64,000 nucleotides of DNA from Dicaeum eximium (taxonomy: Eukaryota; Chordata; Aves; Passeriformes; Dicaeidae), in the NCBI GenBank assembly GCA_013396995.1, contig VWZP01001590.1, forward strand, positions 310,001 through 374,000, in the 5' to 3' direction. The notes below the pieces were generated by a model. The model searched no databases. It saw nothing but the letters and a program-made list of their open reading frames with translations, and was not told the origin of the DNA. The first letter of the stretch is position 1, and every line of letters begins with the position of its first letter. Made by a program: the position numbers and the translations under genes. Positions 48,508 to 61,100 of this stretch are shown one piece after another.

Positions 48508-51500
48508 CTACAAGATGAGAGAAGAAGGGAAAGAAAGAACAAATTAAAAGTAAGGAATTTCCAGTAAAAGCTAGGCCATGTTTCAGAAAATTTATATACA
48601 ATATATCAAAAGTAATAGCTGGTTGTTCAATTTTTTTTAAGCAATGCTCCAAACACAATGACTGGATTTAGCTTTGTGCCCAGAGCATGGTGAATATTCG
48701 TGGGTCCTTTTGAAGCTAACACGAGAGGTGGGTGCAGAGTTCTTTTCCACAGTTTTTTTCCTATGGCTACAGGTTCTCATCAGCACCAACCTCAGTATTA
48801 CAGACCACATTTCATAAGGACCAGTGCTTGCTTTAGGAATCAAACCAAATTACAGTAGGACTGTTCCAGAGGATTGCTGCATCCCTACAACTACAGTAAC
48901 TGCTATTTTCCCAGGCTGTCCCAGAGCATGACATTTTTCAGTCTTGTTGAGGAGTTCCTGCTCTACTGGGTAAAGTTCAGTGAAAAACAGTTAATTCCTC
49001 TAATAGGAAGTTTGCTCTTCTTTTACAATGCAGGAGAAAATTTAATGTTTCCAATTGAAAGCTCCACAAAGGGCTGTCATTTGGGAGGGATCAGGATTTC
49101 CAAACCTTCCCTCAATCTGAAAGAAATGGGACAGGATTTGCTCTGCTCTTATTTTCACAACTACTGATTCTGATTCTATTCCAATAAGGCCAGTAAGACA
49201 AACAGGTAAAACAAAGACATAGGATTTTAGGCAGGATTTCTGTAGTTTGTATTTCTAAACCAGAAGTTTTTTACATAGACAGTGTTAGTGGGCAAGAGAC
49301 ATTCTAATTTTTCTGGGTGAAAAAGGTACAAAAGGGTAATTTGCCCTTTAGGGACCTCATCCCTTCCTCACACACAAATTCTGAAATCACCCAGTGATCC
49401 CACAGTCACCATCAGCTGCCTTTCACCCATGGCAGAGTCACTACTGACCTCCTGGACATCCCAGTGCTGGCTGCTGTTGTCTGTCTCCTTTGTACAGTTT
49501 TGAGGGATAACCTTCCCATGTCTGACATCAAAGCAAAGCAGCGGAGCAGAACCAAGCAAGATTTCCTTCATGTTGTTATATTCAAAATGCTGGGAAAGGA
49601 AGGCTTTGTTTGAACAATGATGGATGGACATCCCAGTTCATTTTAAAATGCTAATTCTAAAGGTAATTTCCTGTACATGTTAAGATGCAACCCAAACACG
49701 AGCGACAGAGACCCGACAGCCTTGACCCTTCAAAGCGGTTCCCCCTGCTAGCTAATTCTGGCATAACTATTTACCTAAGGAAAGGCTTTGTGAACTATGA
49801 TTATGTGTAACATAAACCCACCCTATCATAAAGTTTTCCAGTTTAATAAATATTTTAACAGAAGGGTGTTTCTGACAGTGTCTTCACATGCTGCAGTTTG
49901 AAATGTGCCTGCAGCTCACCCTGAGCTAGACCAATGCCAGCTAGGGAGTCTAAATTAATTTACCTCCTGCCTTAGACTGCAGTTTAGGCATTAATCTTCA
50001 GATTTAGTCACTAATAGGGAATCTCCCCGACAACATTTTGGATCTGTTATGTATTTTTTTACTCACGAGCTTTCTGTTCCCCAGACACTACCAAATATAT
50101 CAAACAAATAAGCACTTAATGATGTCTTCTGGAGCAAAGTGTGGGTATCTGCCTCAGTGACACCTGGGACATTGGCATTTTTGAGTGGCACTCAGCTGTG
50201 GAAGAGTGGGCATCATTGCCTTAGCATATGCTAATTTTGAACACGTCAGTATTTCCACTGATGTCAACACAGCCACTTACATGTTGGTGTGCCTGCCTTC
50301 TACATGGGGCAGATCTGACACAGTGCCTATGTACTCAAAGTATACAGTACCTGGGTGGGACTGTCACTGCAAGGGGAGAGTTCAATAGAGCCTTCTGCAG
50401 TAGCTCTTCCAGGCCTGTAATCTGCACAGAAGCCAACACCAGTATTGTAAAGCTGTAAATAAAGGTTTATACTGAAATAAATCACAATTGGATACAAACA
50501 AAATATCCTTCAGCTAACATTTTGTGATTTTATCCCTTTATGAGATATTATTTTGTTCATAATTCAAGCACTATTTTTTTCTTTCAGACTTGAACTTGCA
50601 TATGATCTTGCAAACTAATGTGATATAAAATGCAGAGCTTCACCAAGGGTCAGTGTTACCCAGTGAGTTTGGTTTAAATTAAAGAGATCCACTTCTGGGT
50701 TTAACTATTACGATAATGAAAATAAAGGTATCAAAATGTTTGTGCTGGTGGAAAATTGCACTTCAACAGAACACTGTAGTCAGAAAAAACACAAGGTATT
50801 CCAGAAGAAAAGGAACATGACAATTCCTGTGATCCACACTCAGTTCTTACACTTTTCTCAAGCTAAGTTTGAAAATAAAGAACACATAAAATAGTAAAAG
50901 GACACAATAAAATCTGGCTAGATAGCTGAGTATTAGAAGACCTTGTTGGGGAAACTCCCAGTAAGGCTGCTGGGAATAAATTAATATTTAATGAATATTT
51001 AATGAATTATCATTATCAACTATGAGTTTAAAAAAAACCCAGACATTAAGAGTATTTTGTCCTGTACACAGTTAGCCAGGGAACTGCTATTGCTATCACT
51101 TCTGTCCTTTGGGAAGTGCAGGACTGAAGAAATGCTTTTGCTTTTCTTTGTGCACATGGGTCAGCACAGAGGTATCTTGGCTGCTGTCACTTCTGCCATC
51201 TGCATGAGGCAACACAGTTCTTTTCTTTTACCAATGGCACCTGAAGGACCTAAGGTTAGCATCCTCTGAGCTGTGACTGAACTGAGTCAGACACTCTGGG
51301 TTCAGCTCCTGGCTGGTTTTCAACATTTATGTGAGAATTTAGGCCAGCTCTGTCTTTCTCCCCCCACCCTGGTTGCATTGCCTGTTTGGACTGAGTTCTC
51401 AGGACATGGAAGTGACACTGGAGTCTTTGATCAATGCAAAAAAAAAAAATCATTCTTTATAATGTGTTTTCTCTTACCTTGCCAGAGAATCTTGGTGTGT

Positions 51501-54500
51501 CTCCAGGCTGGGAGAGTTCAGGGTACACATTTGATACAAACCACTGGAAATTTCTACAGCCCAGTCTCTTCTGTAGCTGAAGGCGCTCGCTGCAGTCTGG
51601 CTTCTCTGCCTTTATGGAGAAAGGGAGAAGGGGCAACAAGGTTACTGCTGTATTTGTGTTAGAGATGCAAGGAGTGGAAATGACGACACAGGAATTATTT
51701 CTACCACCTTTTCTATCCTGAATGTTATAGATATTGATATGTATCTCTTCTGACATATGCAAAGGGGGAGATCCAGCTATAGCCTTCCCCAGACTTTGTG
51801 CTAAAACAGCCACAGTACGGCATTGTGACAGAAATGTTTTGGAAGCAGCATACATTGTGAAAATAAGTATGTCCTCTAAAATCATTATACTGCAAGATAA
51901 GTCAGTCTTTGCCAAAATTTTATTTTAAAAAGTCAGGACAAGTTTGATAGTTGTTGCACTGAAATTCAGTGGGATTGTATTAGATTGCCATTTAATATAG
52001 AATTTTTCCCACTGATAAAAACTCAATTCCCTGGCCTTTAACAGCCCAAATTACCCAGTTACTGTCAGTCCTCTATGATCAGAGGGAATAAGTGATGACA
52101 GAATTCAGCCCAAAATCTGTCTATTATCTGACAGTTACTAAATCTAATGAACAAAAGTGTTCTGCAGTTCTAAATACATAAAACCTTTCCTATGATTTCT
52201 CTGTTTTCTTGAATTATAAAGACACAATATTAGCTCTCAACTTTCCTGGTAGCAACTCTGTTATGAAAAAGGACAAATGCCTTCAACCCTTGGTGCAGCT
52301 ACAGCCATCTGCACTGCAAAGGACTGACAGGCTGAATATTTGTGGGTGTTTAGCACTAAAGATGACTAACAGGGTTCTCAAAACCTCTAAGCACTTATGT
52401 GTCTAATTCTTCAGTTCAAAACCACACAAAACGCTTTTCTAAATCTCTCAGTGCCCAAATATTAAAAACATCTAACAACCCTTAAAAGCATCTCTCCTCT
52501 TTCTTGCCAGCAGTAGGTCTTCCCTCTTCATGTTTCTACTTTTTAAAAAATGCAGTTTCAGATAGGATTCCAGGAAACTGGTCTGGATTTCTTCATCGAA
52601 AATTAAAATAGGCAACATAAGCAGAGAATTGCCTGTAAATAACTTTTTCCCAGACCAGCTATTTCTCTGTATCCATAAAACAGAAAGAAAAGGACTTTGC
52701 AGCATAGAAAACACTGACAAATGAAGGGCTTTGGAGATCAAAGGTGAGGTGTCAGTCTCTAAAGGTAGGGATCCATCATTCTATATGGCACTATTTGCCA
52801 GCCTTTGTAAACTCCACAGGCAAAGCTCAACAGCTGCACTATGTTAAAGAGAACCTCATACTTCAGTGTTGATCTTAGATTCAATAAGCATAACAACAAA
52901 GTTTAGCAATTCTGCACCACACAAACTTGTCCTCTAGAGGTTTTCTTGGAAAAGGGAGAGAGAGAAGTAAAATGCTTCCCCTAAAAAGAGATGTTTCTCA
53001 TGAGACTCTGCCTTGGCTGAGGAAGGCAGTGGCAGTAAATCTCATTTTATCATGCTAGTTTACAGTCTGCATTTGATGCTGAATAAATGGTGTAAATAAT
53101 GTAAAGAAAGTCATTGTCCCTGTAAACCAATCTGAAAGGAAACTGTGCTTGTAAATTAAATGTGCAAACCATACAAGAAAAAGAGCAGAAGAGCTGGTGG
53201 CTGAAGTAGTAGAGAGCTGGGAAGAGCCTAATTCATCTGTTTAATGCTCACACCACAGGCATTCTGTGCAAGATGTGATTCAGACCATAAACCAAGAAGG
53301 GTTATAAAGCTACCTAAATGGGGGTCACTGGTTGTTTTCTGCAGTGAGCAGTGGTGGTGGTTAAGACTCAGGGAGAATTCTATAGTGGCCCATAGGTGGC
53401 TCTGCTCACCCTCTCAGCGCAATAAATCCCCTCAGGGCCCTTTGCCACCGAGTGGCAATAATGTCCTTGCTTGCTTGTGCCTTTTGAATAACATTCTGCT
53501 GCACTAACAGGCTGAAAACATCGGCTGTGGAAAAAAGGGCCATTTATGTTACGGTATGCTGCACACAGAGATCATAAAATTGATCATTTGAGGGATCATC
53601 ATACTCAGAAGTAGTAAAAGTATTCTGGCTAGAATAAACTCAGGCAAAAGGTCATGCTGCTTACAGCTGGCAAGCTGTATCATTGGTGACTATAGTTTTT
53701 AGTAGAAAAAATTGCTTCTGAGCTGACAAGAAAAGCCTTCAGGGAATTATTAGATGATTTAAAGAACCTCACTGCCCATTTTAAAAGGCTTGGTCTAGTG
53801 GCTATAACCCTTTGTGAGTCAATTGACAAGCTCCTGGCCAGTGGAGTTCAAACCTGCAACAAGGAGGATCTTTTAAAAAGATGTGAAAATAAGAGTAAAA
53901 AAGGAAACACAACTATTCCAGACTCTACAATTAGCAGGCTGACTGGAGAGGCAGATCCACTGGTGGAGCATAAGGAGGTCAGACTAGGTGACAGGCAAGA
54001 AGTCACGCTGATATACAGTCCTGTTCCTCTCCCCCCAGTAATGCAGCTCCTGCTGGATGTGGCTTTCTTGGGTGATGGCCAGCCCTGGATGACTGAGGCA
54101 TGCAGGACAGGTATTACTGGAGCTGGTGGTGCTCACCATTGCATATGAGCTCATTAAAGCCATCAGGATTGGTGGCAGCCTGGGCTGTAGCGACCAAGCC
54201 CTTGTTGAGTTTGTGATCACAAGGAGTGTGAGCCTGGTGAGGAGCAAAGTCAAAACCCTGAATTTTGCAATAGCAAACTTCCAGCTGTTTAAGGAGCTGG
54301 TGAAGGAGATCTCCTGGGAAACTGTCCTTAAGGGCAGAGGTGCTGACCAGAGCTAACAGCTCTTAAAAGCCATTTTTCCTACAGTGCAAGAGCTCTCTAT
54401 CCTGGTGGATAGTAGGAGCAAGGCAGGCCAGAAACTAGCATGGCTGAACAAGAAAGCTGCTCCTCAAACTGAGGAGTAAGAAAGAAATGCACAGACAAAT

Positions 54501-57500
54501 GCACAGTGAAAGCAGGGACAGGTGACCTGAAGAAAGTAGAGGGATATGGTTTGAATGTGTAGGGGTGGGGTCAGGAAAGCCAAGGCAACGCTGGAACAGG
54601 ACTTGGCAAGGGACACAAAGAATCAGAAAAAGGGATTCTATAAATACATAGGTCAGATAAGAAAGAACAAGGAGAGTGTAAACCCCCTCCCTACCGATAA
54701 CCAAGAAGCATGAACTGGTGGTGACTGCTTTGGAGAAGGCTGAGTTCCTCAGTCCTTTGCTGGCAGTCAGGCTCTCCATTCTCTGAAGACCCTGATCCTG
54801 AGTGAGTGGGGAAGGGGAATGAACTCCCCCCCCCTATAAGAGAAGAGCAAGTTGGGGATCACTTGATGAAACTGAATAGAATTGAAGGCTTCAAGGAGAA
54901 TTTAGGGCAGCCTCCCAGTACCTAAAGGGGACTGAGAAAAAGGAGCAGTAATTTTAAACTGAAAGAGAGCAGGTCTAGATTAGTTACTGGAAAGAAATTC
55001 TTTACTCAGAAGGTGGTGAGGTACAGGAACTGGTTGCCCAGAGAAGCTGTAGATGCCTCATCCCTGGAAGTGTTCAAGGCCAGGCTGGATGGGGCCCTAA
55101 GCAACCTGATCTCATGAATGGCATCCTTGAGCATGGCAGGGGAGTTGGAATGAGATGATCTTTCAGGTGTCTTCCAACCCAAACCATTCTATGATTCTAT
55201 GATTCTATGATTCTGTGAAATGCAGGAGCAAATATGAACGGGAAATTGCACAGCACCTACCTATGCTCTGCCTAAATGCTTTCAGTGAATCTTTTTCTCC
55301 TTAAAAGCACGGCATCGTTAAATGAACAGGAAGATAGATGATACATTTTCATTCAAAAGTGCTCACAAGTTTATCAACTGCCTTGTAGGAAGAATATTAT
55401 TACAAGAAAAGATACCGGAGCCAGAGAATTCCTGAGAACTGCAGCAACATTAACATTATTAACAACATTAACTACACCAACAACATTCCCCACAGCTGCA
55501 AGACTCCCAATAAGCAAACATCCACTTGTTTGTAATACAAGGAATATACAGTTCCTTGACCACCCCTGATTTGCCATGGAGACTACTTAAAAAACAGGTG
55601 TGGCCATTCTGTAGTTATTGGATGGTGTGTAACCTGCAGATGGTTCAAGTGTAGCTGCATGCCAGGGCTACACCACACACTGTCCGAGCTTACAGGCTGC
55701 TAGGAATCCAAACTCCTGGAGGAATGTCTAGTCAGATGTCTGTGCCATGCTTCTAATGAAAATGTAACTTGTACGTAGTGGTGTGTTGAGATCTGACTTT
55801 CTCAGTTCAGTTACTTCTGGATACATCAGTTCAGGGAAAAAAAAACACACCTTTTTTGTCACTAGACCACTCAGATATGTGGGATTCCAAGAGAGACTAT
55901 AATTTGCCACTTGCCTGTGAATAATACTGAATATCCTCAGGAACCATATGAGGAAAACCAGTAACTGAGAAGGAACCCTCTAGGATGGTCCTTTGAGCAC
56001 ACAGTGCTGCAGGCTTCCACTTCAGATGTATCACAACCCTCCATGTATTATCAGTGAAAAAACAAACCACAGCTTGTTGGGGAGTTATTTGGAGAAGAGG
56101 TTATACTCCACAAGGTTTGATAACTTCAGCTGAACGTTGACACAAGTTTCTCTCTCTCCTTCCTGATCTGACAGGTCTTTCACTGGAAGGTTTAATAAAA
56201 AGATTATCCCCTGCATCTGACTGCATACAGACACTCTCCTATTCCTCTCCCTTCACCTATCAGAAACAAACCTCTACAGATGTCTTTACCTTGCTGATTA
56301 AGAAAGCCACTGTGTCATGCTTGTAGAAGTTCTCTTTAAACGAGCCCAGCCAGGTCTCTGCTATTCGGATTTTGTTCCTCACAATGGCCTCTTCATAGGA
56401 GAAAGCACGGGGGAAGTGATTTCGATAGACGTGCCCAACTCGGGAGCACGGGATAATTTCTACAGAGCCACCACAGAGCCAGGTCTGAAACGCAGGTGAA
56501 AGCACAAAAAGAGATTACCTTATTTAGATTACTTTCATCTGAAATGGAGAAGCCCCTTTACTCTAGACTCTGCCTCAGGAAATCCTGGAAACAGCAGGAG
56601 CATTATTATATGCTTCTCCATACATTGCTCCCCACAGACACAGAGAAGATACTGGGCATTGAGACCTCTGATTTGACCCAGTATGGCTATTTATATGCTT
56701 TTATATTTTTCTGTGCACAAACAGTGCAGAATAGTGGAGAGATCTGGGTGCACACCTTCCCTTGTCTGGGACAATGAAAACACTATGCCCTTTGTGACTG
56801 CAATTTTCATTGGTTTTCAATATCAGTTACTCATTGTATTCAGCAAAAATCAATGCAAAGGATTTAATATAAACAATTTGTTATTAAAACTACAGGCTGG
56901 CAAAGAAATAAAGCAACTCTCCCTTTGGTGCATGTTAACATGCCAGAATAGAAGAGGCAGCTTTCAGAGTGTGCCAAAAGCAGTGACTCAGGCCTCAGGC
57001 AGATAGTGATAGCCAGCAAAACTTCCTTCTTCTGACATAATGCTCCTAACTCACAGCAGCTGCATGTTCTTGTATAGTCCTGACAGGCTGTGGAGTGTGG
57101 GGATAGATTTCTGCAGGGAGGGTTGTAGTCTCCATAACCCGACATGTTCTGCACTGTTTTTACAAATATCTTTCTTTTTCACTCAGGTGCCTTAAAAATG
57201 CAATAGTTGTCACAGCCTGATGTTTTAATTAAGGTCCTTACCCTAATAGATAGTTCCAGGTTTTCTGCCCCCCACATGGTCATGTCAGAATCATAAGCTC
57301 CAGTATTTTGGAAGTAATGTCGATCCATGGCCACTACTGCACCAGCTACTGCAGGACTCCTGTGGAGAAAACAGTTTGGAAGTGAACACCTTGAGTTATG
57401 GATAAGGAATTACACAGAGGCTGAAAATGCCACCATTTCCATAGAGAGAGTATTACAAAATGATTCAATACTGCTCCATATAAGCTTGAGTCAACTGATT

Positions 57501-58139
57501 ATCCAACCAAAATAAAGAACAACTGGAGTGTAATTCTAGGATTTGCTTGGGGAAGGGAGCTAAGAGCTGAATTATCAAATAAGACTCAGAACAGTGGGGA
57601 ACATTGCACACATGTACATTCAAAATAAGAGACAAACAGATCACAATTAAGACATCTCTTTAAACTCTGTATGACCTGTCTTTTGCTTTCCCTACAAACC
57701 TCCACACTTTGTCTAGTCAGGCTGTACTCTAGTTGTGTTGATATGTGGAAAGTATTTGTCACATTGAAAGTGTGACTGCAGTCTGCTTAGAATGATTACT
57801 AAAGGCCAAAACAAACAGCACAAACAAGAAAACTATCCCTTAAGAATTATTAACTGAGCATGTGCAGTAACCACAACTATCTCTTGTTAGCTGGAAGATG
57901 ACCCAAGATGACCCAAACTGTACAGTTTTGCTGCTGAGCTGAGCAAGGCACATTGTCTGATGGACTGTTACCTGATAGGGCTGATGGGAGACTGTCGTAC
58001 CTTCTCTTCATGCTCTGGCACTGGTTCCCAATGAAAATCTAATTTCCAATCAAAAACACCTCGATGCAAGCCCACAGAGTGATAGTACTGAAAGGTCTTC
58101 CAGTCTATGACATCTATGACAGGAGAGATGACACTGTTT
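48361..58139 (-). CDS. GALNT15: GALNT15, polypeptide GalNAc-transferase 15; seven 3' coding exons
   Basis: Golgi type II membrane enzyme of the GT27 family that starts mucin-type O-glycosylation by moving GalNAc from UDP-GalNAc to Ser/Thr. Exons 58139-57972, 57359-57242, 56484-56290, 51609-51478, 50452-50351, 49589-49449 and 48507-48361 join in phase to 333 residues and a stop. The first two and a half exons give the second half of the catalytic domain: SPVIDVIDWKTFQYY, FDWKLDFHWEP, SPISPIRSP, VVAMDRHYFQNTGAYD, WGAENLELSIRTWLCGGSVE, PCSRVGHVYR and AETWLGSFKENFYKH. The last three exons give the ricin-type lectin domain with CADY, CFDVRHGKVIPQNC, QHW and SGKCIEA. Spelling follows GALNT15 more closely than other GALNTs as I recall them. 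The membrane anchor and upstream catalytic half, including the metal-binding DxH, lie beyond 64 kb. It is convergent with DPH3, as in mammals. Confidence 0.94.
48508..49448 (-). other. GALNT15: GALNT15 intron
   Basis: No element recognised. Confidence 0.75.
49449..49589 (-). CDS. GALNT15: GALNT15 coding exon (lectin beta repeat)
   Basis: Acceptor CTTTCCCAG, donor GAG|GTCAGT. The 47 codons include HFEYNNMKEILLG, LCFDVRHGKVIPQNC and SSQHWDVQE. Confidence 0.93.
49590..50350 (-). other. GALNT15: GALNT15 intron
   Basis: No repeat or RNA gene recognised; TAAT-containing AT-rich stretch near 49.95 kb. Confidence 0.7.
50351..50452 (-). CDS. GALNT15: GALNT15 coding exon (start of lectin domain)
   Basis: A short 34-codon exon between acceptor ATTTACAG and donor CAG|GTACTG. 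It reads LYNTGVGFCADYRPG through LSPCSDSPTQ. Phase 0 on both sides and CADx...PCSDS identify it as the exon after FSGK. Two cysteines expected from mammalian GALNT15 appear to be missing. Confidence 0.88.
50453..51477 (-). other. GALNT15: GALNT15 intron
   Basis: No element recognised beyond an A-run near 51439-51449. Confidence 0.75.
51478..51609 (-). CDS. GALNT15: GALNT15 coding exon (linker)
   Basis: Acceptor CTCCATAAAG (weak, A-rich before AG), donor AAG|GTAAGA. The 44 codons include AEKPDCSERLQLQKRLGCR, FQWFVSNVYPEL and FSGK, the conserved end of the catalytic domain and linker. Confidence 0.93.
51610..56289 (-). other. GALNT15: GALNT15 intron with CR1
   Basis: The longest complete intron of the gene within the window. 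It contains a CR1 copy with an internal deletion (about 54150-55216), antisense to the gene. The 53.7-54.15 kb stretch is open in places but unrecognised. Confidence 0.75.
54150..55216 (+). mobile_element. CR1 LINE with internal deletion and intact 3' tail
   Basis: The left part (to about 54810) matches the CR1 region around the ORF2 start: TGGTGGCAGCCTGGGCTG, CCCTGAATTTTGCAATAGCA, CTGGGAAACTGTCCTTAAGG and AGAAGGCTGAGTTCCTCAG. From about 54840 the 3' end follows (GAAAGAAATTCTTTACTCAG, GGTTGCCCAGAGAAGCTG, AGGCTGGATGGGGCCCTAAG). It ends in three tandem ATTCTATG units at 55187-55211 and ATTCTGTG. Most of the reverse-transcriptase region between is missing. Confidence 0.9.
56290..56484 (-). CDS. 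GALNT15: GALNT15 coding exon (catalytic domain, WLCGGSVE)
   Basis: 65 codons, phase 0 at both ends, acceptor GTTTCAG and donor AAG|GTAAAG. Contains TWLCGGSVEIIPCSRVGHVY and RIAETWLGSFKENFYKH, conserved in GalNAc-transferases. Confidence 0.95.
56485..57241 (-). other. GALNT15: GALNT15 intron
   Basis: No element recognised. Confidence 0.75.
57242..57359 (-). CDS. GALNT15: GALNT15 coding exon (catalytic domain, WGAENLELS)
   Basis: Acceptor TCTCCACAG, donor AGG|GTAAGG. One base completes Arg; the 39 codons include SPAVAGAVVAMDRHYFQNTG and MTMWGAENLELSIR. The family consensus has GGEN or WGGEN here. Confidence 0.94.
57360..57971 (-). other. GALNT15: GALNT15 intron
   Basis: No element recognised. 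Confidence 0.75.
57972..58139 (-). CDS. GALNT15: GALNT15 coding exon (first in window)
   Basis: Acceptor CTTTTTCAG, donor CAG|GTAACA. One base, then 55 codons: NSVISPVIDVIDWKTFQYYH, GVFDWKLDFHWEPVPEH and SPISPI, then two bases of Arg. Confidence 0.95.
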
Positions 58140-61100
58140 CTGAAAAAGACAATACCATTTATTTCCCAAATCAAGGCATAAATCAAGTTCATGACTCTGT
58201 TAATAAACATTATTTCTCCTCTTTGACACCATCAAGCACAAGCACTCCTCTAAATGCTGAGTGCCCTTAGTTTCCCTGCTGACAGAAGCTCAGGTGCTCA
58301 GTGCATAGGAATACTGAGCATGCAGTTAGGAACCTAAAGATCAATAATTTACTGATGCCCTGTACCTTGCATTGTCATTTAACACTATCTAGGATTTTGT
58401 TATGAGTTAACCATCAGAATTCTTATAAAGCTGTTACACACAGAGGCCTCAACCTTGGATGCTACAGGCTCTGCATGGATGCAAAGTTTATAGCAGAAGA
58501 TGATTTTGGTCTCTCACACTTTACCATCCTTTGATTTTCCTGAGGATGTTGCACACACTTCATGAGTTTGTCACATCAGGCCTATTGGCACTTATCCTTA
58601 GTTTGTTCTCCTGGTTGTTTTGAAAAAATATTTATTACTGAGTCCATAAGCCAGTGCCTGTTTGTATTTTATCACGATCTTGGAATGCTCTTTCAAATGC
58701 AATGTCACAGGGTGGAATCTACTTTTAAGAGCAAGAACAGAGCCATTACACTGTAAGTGGCAATACTTTAATTAATTTCTAACTTAAGTTAAATTTGGAT
58801 TAGTCTGAGAAGAGGTACTAGACATTTCCCTATGGCAAAGAAGTCACAGTATTTCACAGTGTACTTGCACATGATCTTGGAATTAACTGGTAGTTCAGAA
58901 CAGTCTTCAGTGTTCCTTGTTTTCAGGTCAATGATATATCACATTTGGAAATTTTCAGAGTATGAATAAAATGGTATTAGGGACTGCAAGGAAAAAGTGT
59001 TGAAGAATAACATTATCCATTTCTTCTCTGTTATGTTAAAAGGATAGTCTCTGGTCTTAGTGCAAAGGCTTGTCTATAGACAGAAGTTCCTCTGGAGAAA
59101 AATCAGTAATATTTAAGAGGGATTAAAGTACACTGGGAAAAATTATTATTGTTCTAGAGTAGGAATATCTATGTAGGAAATTACTCCCTAGGAAAAAACT
59201 TCCTGCTAAAACAGAGAGAGAGAAAAATGAAGTGGTCAATTTGGAGCCAAAATGTAGATGTTTTTATCTCCTCCTTTAAGATGTATATGTTGGTCAGCAA
59301 TCACAAGGAGAGAAATTTGCTTGAAACATAATACTGTCAGTGAAGAAAGGACATCTCAGAAGCCTCCAGTGCAGTGAGACATTTGTATTTTTCCATGGCA
59401 GAGACCAGACCCAGCTAAGGAAGATGGTAGCTCTGGGTGATGTTAATGTAATCTTGACTTACCTTCTCTGCCTCTACAATCACTAGAATAATGTTTCTCA
59501 GTATCAGAGTGGGGGGAACAGCCCAACGTTGTTTTTTCACAGTTGACATTTCTTGTAGAGGGTTTTAGAAGCCCACAGAGAAACAGACTACTGCTTGCCA
59601 GTTGATAGTACAAAGACAAACCACGCAGAGGATTGCTTTAAAATGACTCTGTTTTGTTTCCTAGTAAGAGCAGACTGTCCTATGATGAGCTTAAACCAGG
59701 AAGATTTAAAATAGAAAAGTGATTTTATTTCTCTGCTCAGGTGTAAAACTATCCTTTATAATATGCAATAATAGGCACTCTTAGAAACAAGCATCTGGTT
59801 TATAAATAGGTGAGAAAATTTTATGGTCACATACAGCATTTGCAGGCAAATACATCAAGCCAGTGGGTTCCTGTCATCCTCCTCCAGGACTCAAGAAGAA
59901 ATGAAAAGAAGTGATACTAAAAATAATAAAGCTGATATCCTTCCCTGATTCTCCTAATGATGTCCCTGTGATACAGTTTTGTATCCATGACAGGAGAAAC
60001 CACCCAGTGCTCAAGCCAGCAGGGCCCTTTCTGCTGAAAGCTTTACTCACTAACACCATGCAAAGCAAACTACCTGCTTCTGAAAGTTACTAAAGGTAGT
60101 GTCCCACTGAACTCTCACAAACAGGCATTTCTTTTCCTTGATATGCTGGGGGAAATCCATCTGACAAGTTAAATGAATTTTAAATGACTAAATGTGAAAA
60201 ATGAAAAGTCACTGTAACAGTAATTTCTGCAGCCTGCTTCATTCTCCGCTATATGAATATCTCTGACAACTGCCTGGTTGGGAGTGTAGATGCAGCTGCA
60301 TAGTTCCCACCTCAGTTTGCTGCTGCTTGCTGAAACCCACGTTATCTATTGCTACTGGTTTACCCATTTTTATTCAGACAGGACTGAGGAATTCATGACC
60401 CCAGGGTAGTTTATTTTATGATTTCAGATTCAAGAGGGAAATATCAGGAGGGCGTATTTGAGTAGAAGCCAGAGGCAGTGTAGACTAAACTACTCAAAAG
60501 ACCTTGACCATGCAGACCACATCACATGAACTGATCCTGGATAGTTAAGATAGAAACAATGCAGATACAGACACACTCAGATATATTCTGGATTAGATGA
60601 TCCAAACATTTCAGGCTATCCCACATTTCCATATAATTTCAACTATTTAAAACCTGTCCTTTTTTTTTGAATCCACCCTAAATTTGTTGCCACTATAAAG
60701 CTCCAAACTCCAATGGTTCCTCTGGCATCAGTGCAATTGCTCACAAGAGTAGGCACCACAGTAGTAGTTCTAGTTATTGGGCATTGATTCTTCAAGATTC
60801 CAATTCCAGAAATATACCAGTAAGGACATAATGGATTCTGATAGTTTGGAGACCAAGCAATTTTTCAAACTATCTGCAAATTATGACATGGAAAATCACA
60901 GTGTTTAAGCTGAAAATAACTTGCAGGAATGGGTCATCTTCTATCCTGGCTAAATTCAACCATAAACCAGAACAAAATAAAATCTGATCTCCTTTCCCAC
61001 AAAATTATACAGTAAAAACTGATAACTGTGTTTTAGAGCTACTACTCGTGTAGCTTTTTCAGAATGCCAAGATTAACAATTTTCAAGAGTATGTTTGTAA

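Noticed and set aside
53798..54148. 116-codon + strand frame upstream of the CR1
   Set aside because: Probably part of an old retroelement or chance; no domain recognised and it continues into CR1-derived sequence.
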